NCBI GenBank assembly: GCA_031278315.1
Contig: JAITKS010000132.1
Span: forward strand, 1-6,581
Reading direction: 5' to 3'
DNA from: Planctomycetaceae bacterium
Lineage (GTDB): Bacteria > Planctomycetota > Planctomycetia > Pirellulales > Thermoguttaceae
Length of the DNA stretch: 6,581 nucleotides
The position numbers were made by a program, and so were the translations under genes. The notes below the pieces were generated by a model that was not told where the DNA came from, searched no databases, and saw only the letters and a list, made by a program, of their open reading frames with translations. Shown here piece after piece: positions 3,626 through 6,581 of the stretch; the first letter of the stretch is position 1; every line of letters starts with the position of its first letter.

Positions 3626-6430
3626 ATGAGTAATGATTTTTTTAGTAAATTAGGAGCGATGTTCGGTCAATTAACAAAACCGCAACTAAACGATGTACAA
3701 AAAGAAGTTCAAGACTTGCGTATGAAAGTGAAAGAAGGATTTAATCACAAACGCGGTCAATTGCTCAATAAACTTTGCGACTTGGCGCACATGTTGGCTG
3801 AAGAGCAGAAGTTCAAAGACACTATAGACGTGCTGCATGAAATACTTGATCTCGGTTTAATTCTTGCTGGACAAGATAAAACTAAAGACTTTTCTAGTAC
3901 GGCAATGAAACTCGGTCAAGTTATAGTCGCAACCAGATTTATGGAAGAAGATGTCCCATTGAACCAACTCGACGAAATATTCGACATATATAATAAATGG
4001 ATAGCAATAACACCAGAACAAGAATTCGCAAAAATAAAAAATGAATGGTCTCTCACCATCAATACTTTTGCCAAACATCTTCTGTTCAGAGATCAAAAAG
4101 ATAAATCAGTAGAATTGGTTGAAAGTACACTTCAAAAGGTAGAATCACTTCACAATCCGTTATCGACGAATTTTCTCGACTGGAAAGCATTATTGATTGG
4201 TTATAACATGTTGGCACGAATATATAAATCTTACAGTAATGTTTCTACAGCGATAGCTTATTTCTTACGTTATGACGAAATTGCAGACAAAGCACATGAT
4301 GTTATCCAACGGCATAAACCTAATAATCCAATGCCGATTCACCGCAATTTCGACGGCGGTCATATTTTATTAGGAACTACGTCGGTAGATTTATCTGTAA
4401 TATTAGCCTCTGCCGGATTTGAAGAAGAACGTTATTTGAATGTGCTTGAAATCGGTAATTTATACGATTCAATTGGACATTGTGATGAAGCTATAAAATA
4501 TTATGACAAAGCTTTGCGAGTAGCAAATTACATTAATATAAATAAATCCCAAGAAAATTACGGCTCAATACCGGTTGATATGGATCCAAAATATTTAGCA
4601 CAAATTGAAAACGCACAAATATTCATACCGATCAAAAAAGCAGCTGTGTATGATAAAATCGAGGACGGAAAAAATTTCGTTAAAAATATTCAATTAGCAG
4701 AAAAAGAACTTCAAGCAAAATTAAAAGAACGTAATACAAAAACTAAAAAAGACGAATTAGATAAATTACAATCTGAAATCAATAAATTACATAACAGTTA
4801 CAACAAATCATCCAGTGTAAACAATAAAACATTTAGCAAAAAAAATTCTACCAAAGGTGTTTCTAAATTACAAGACGGCAGCAATTTACATTACGAATTA
4901 GCTAAAAAAAATAACGACGCCACCGGTTTTATGGCTACTGCTGAATTAGAGATAAACCGCGGTGCTTATAAATCTGCAATACTTTACGCATTGAAAGCGC
5001 GTAATATTTTAGATTCGTTATTCATGCAACTCGGACTAACGCTGCCGCCGTTATCAAATCTTGTGTACGCTTGTTATATACTTACAACTGCGTACATAAA
5101 ATTAGACAACATGAATAAAGCTGAAAAATGGGCTGATAAAGCCGTAAAACATGTTAAAGAACTTGATGAGAAAATAAAAGACATGAAAAACAAAACAAAT
5201 TTATCTCAACAAGAACTATCTCTATTGGAAAATTTTGACAACCGCAATATTTGGATTCAACCGCTGCAAAATTTAGTGATGGTTTATATCACAACAGGAC
5301 AATTTGAAGAAGCAATTGAGCCTCTTATAAAAATACACAATGAATATAAAAGTTGGATAAAAGAATTATTTGTTATAGAAAAATTGGAAGGACAAAATAA
5401 ACAATGGTATAAGGGATCGTTTGTTGAAGTTGTTTTGGGTTATATAAAAGTAAATCAAGCAATTGAAGAATGTTATTCTTTTATCGGCAATTTTGAGGAA
5501 GCAATGAAATGGTCTGAAACCGCAGTAAAAGAGTTGAACGAATTATGTAAATTCTTATATTCTTATGAAGAACCCGCCTGTATTTTCCGCAGCAAGGCGG
5601 ATTTCTCTATGGCTGCAATAATGGTGTACACAGGAAAATTGGAACAAGCTGATAATTTAATAAAAACAATTGCACAGAGATTTCTTGATAAAGGTATTGA
5701 TAAATTGTTAGACATTGCAATTGAAAGAACTCGAACTTTCGTTGCGTTAAGACTGAATATGTTGATCTCTGAAAAAGAATTCGATGACGAAAGAGAAAAA
5801 TTAATCGAAGCAAGAAAAATTATGCAAGATCAAAAGCAAGAAGCCGGAAAAATGTTTAATGAGGTACTAGAAAAACTTAAAATAAGACGCCAAGAAGCAG
5901 AAAACGCACACTGCGTTATACGTAAACAATGGGATTTATTGATTAAATATACAACCGCAGCATTAGATTGGTGTAGAGATCATAATAAAGAGTGGAATAA
6001 TATGTTGTTGAATAAATTAGATTCAAAAAAAATATCGTCAGAATTTGCTATAGAAGCGATCAATTACGACTTGGAATTGGTTATCTCAAGAAATTTTGAT
6101 CAGAATATAGATTTCGATAAAAAAGTTGCAAAAGAACCAACCGATATAGATATCGATAAAGAAATAGAAGAACAAGATTTCGATTTTGAAAAACCAGAAC
6201 ATAATCCGATTGCTCCTGAATTTGAAATCATGATGAGAAATGCAACTCCGCAACAACGTAGAGATTTTGAAAAATTCAGTTCATTAATGTACCCTGGTGA
6301 TGACAGCGAAGACGAAGATGACGAATATCAAGTTAAACCTAAACAAAATGAAAAAATCCGCCGCAATGATCCATGTCCTTGCGGAAGCGGAAAAAAATAC
6401 AAAAAATGCTGCATGAATAAAAATAATTAA
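3626..6430 (+). CDS. Large TPR-like helical-repeat protein with C-terminal SEC-C zinc motif
   Basis: This is a complete 934-residue gene from ATG to TAA. The ATG at 3626 is the first in frame after the AT-rich leader; no Shine-Dalgarno sequence precedes it, only A-rich DNA. There is no signal peptide or membrane segment, so the protein is probably cytoplasmic. Helical TPR-like units are visible at about 268-304 (with YLNVLEIGNLYDSIGHCDEA), 436-465, 479-515, 549-577 and 610-640. Charged coiled-coil-like stretches lie at about 349-395 and 719-765. An acidic segment (about 889-901, GDDSEDEDDEY) precedes the end. The C terminus, DPCPCGSGKKYKKCC (915-929), is a full SEC-C motif with C917, C919, C928 and C929 as zinc ligands. 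In SecA and small SEC-C proteins this motif binds zinc and contacts SecB or ribosomes. An adaptor or chaperone-like scaffold is inferred; the partners and exact function are unknown. Codon use is more AT-rich than in the upstream gene. Confidence 0.9.
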   Translation: MSNDFFSKLGAMFGQLTKPQLNDVQKEVQDLRMKVKEGFNHKRGQLLNKLCDLAHMLAEEQKFKDTIDVLHEILDLGLILAGQDKTKDFSSTAMKLGQVIVATRFMEEDVPLNQLDEIFDIYNKWIAITPEQEFAKIKNEWSLTINTFAKHLLFRDQKDKSVELVESTLQKVESLHNPLSTNFLDWKALLIGYNMLARIYKSYSNVSTAIAYFLRYDEIADKAHDVIQRHKPNNPMPIHRNFDGGHILLGTTSVDLSVILASAGFEEERYLNVLEIGNLYDSIGHCDEAIKYYDKALRVANYININKSQENYGSIPVDMDPKYLAQIENAQIFIPIKKAAVYDKIEDGKNFVKNIQLAEKELQAKLKERNTKTKKDELDKLQSEINKLHNSYNKSSSVNNKTFSKKNSTKGVSKLQDGSNLHYELAKKNNDATGFMATAELEINRGAYKSAILYALKARNILDSLFMQLGLTLPPLSNLVYACYILTTAYIKLDNMNKAEKWADKAVKHVKELDEKIKDMKNKTNLSQQELSLLENFDNRNIWIQPLQNLVMVYITTGQFEEAIEPLIKIHNEYKSWIKELFVIEKLEGQNKQWYKGSFVEVVLGYIKVNQAIEECYSFIGNFEEAMKWSETAVKELNELCKFLYSYEEPACIFRSKADFSMAAIMVYTGKLEQADNLIKTIAQRFLDKGIDKLLDIAIERTRTFVALRLNMLISEKEFDDEREKLIEARKIMQDQKQEAGKMFNEVLEKLKIRRQEAENAHCVIRKQWDLLIKYTTAALDWCRDHNKEWNNMLLNKLDSKKISSEFAIEAINYDLELVISRNFDQNIDFDKKVAKEPTDIDIDKEIEEQDFDFEKPEHNPIAPEFEIMMRNATPQQRRDFEKFSSLMYPGDDSEDEDDEYQVKPKQNEKIRRNDPCPCGSGKKYKKCCMNKNN

Positions 6431-6438
6431 CCCAATAC

Positions 6439-6489
6439 AATTTTATGTAATATACTCATTGTACTTTAAAATTCGTTTTTTATTTTTTG
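6439..6489 (+). terminator. Weak terminator-like structure after the SEC-C gene
   Basis: AATTTTA (6439-6445) can pair with TAAAATT (6467-6473), with an alternative TACAAT/ATTGTA pairing overlapping it. The tract CGTTTTTTATTTTTTG follows from 6474. The stem is only A-T pairs with a long loop, so it is a poor intrinsic terminator, but the T-tract and position eight bases after the stop codon fit 3'-end formation. Confidence 0.35.
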
Positions 6490-6572
6490 TAATTGAAACT
6501 ATTGTCAATAAACGTTGTAATAATTTTTAATAACTACAATTTGTTTTTGAGTCAAAAAATTGTCTATGAATT

Positions 6573-6581
6573 CGCCCTGAA
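6573..6581 (+). repeat. Edge of another CGCCCTGAAAGGGCG repeat copy (cut by window end)
   Basis: The last nine bases, CGCCCTGAA, equal the first nine of the hairpin at 2907-2921. A GC-rich block is unexpected in this AT-rich tail, so the window probably ends inside a further copy. If so, the SEC-C gene has this repeat on both sides. Confidence 0.45.

Noticed and set aside
6508..6541. TTGTA/TACAA inverted repeat in the 3' tail as a second terminator
   Set aside because: Only five A/T-rich pairs with a long loop; this is expected by chance in such DNA.

Overview
The window looks like AT-rich chromosomal DNA from a planctomycete or a close relative. Two things point there. The first gene carries a set of motifs that I recognise from a large family of planctomycete envelope proteins: an LFVELY segment, an FLQRLAD...NPYITVDW segment, PGKININT, TTRSNVFAIWITTGYF and a terminal FYIIDRSIPVGF. 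The spacer also holds several short repeat types that are common in planctomycete and other environmental genomes. The lineage is judged by eye from motif memory, not from a search.

Layout. Bases 1-2561 are the 3' part of a long plus-strand gene whose start lies outside the window. Its 852 visible residues belong to the planctomycete family, which has GspK-like (minor pseudopilin) features. Bases 2562-3625 are a gene-free spacer of about 1.06 kb packed with repeats: a 7-bp tandem repeat right at the stop codon, a CACAGAG triplet repeat, an imperfect 24-bp tandem, several perfect hairpins, a 20-bp perfect palindrome with a lone half-copy further on, a 129-bp cluster of CCCTGAAAGG-type hairpins, and short AT-rich tandems. 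Two arms of a 45-bp imperfect inverted repeat (2860-2904 and 3374-3416) bracket the middle 557 bp. Bases 3626-6430 hold a complete 934-residue plus-strand gene for a TPR-like helical-repeat protein with coiled-coil stretches, an acidic segment and a C-terminal SEC-C zinc-binding motif. Bases 6431-6581 are AT-rich; they hold a weak terminator-like structure and end inside what looks like another copy of the CCCTGAAAGG hairpin.

The two genes point the same way, but the long repeat-filled spacer argues against one operon. The first probably acts at the cell envelope in a type II secretion or type IV pilus-like system. The second is probably a cytoplasmic scaffold or adaptor. Nothing in the window links them directly. 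The most unusual parts are the layered repeat island, especially the long inverted repeat around it, and the large TPR/SEC-C protein. No RNA gene, CRISPR array, transposase or recombinase is visible.
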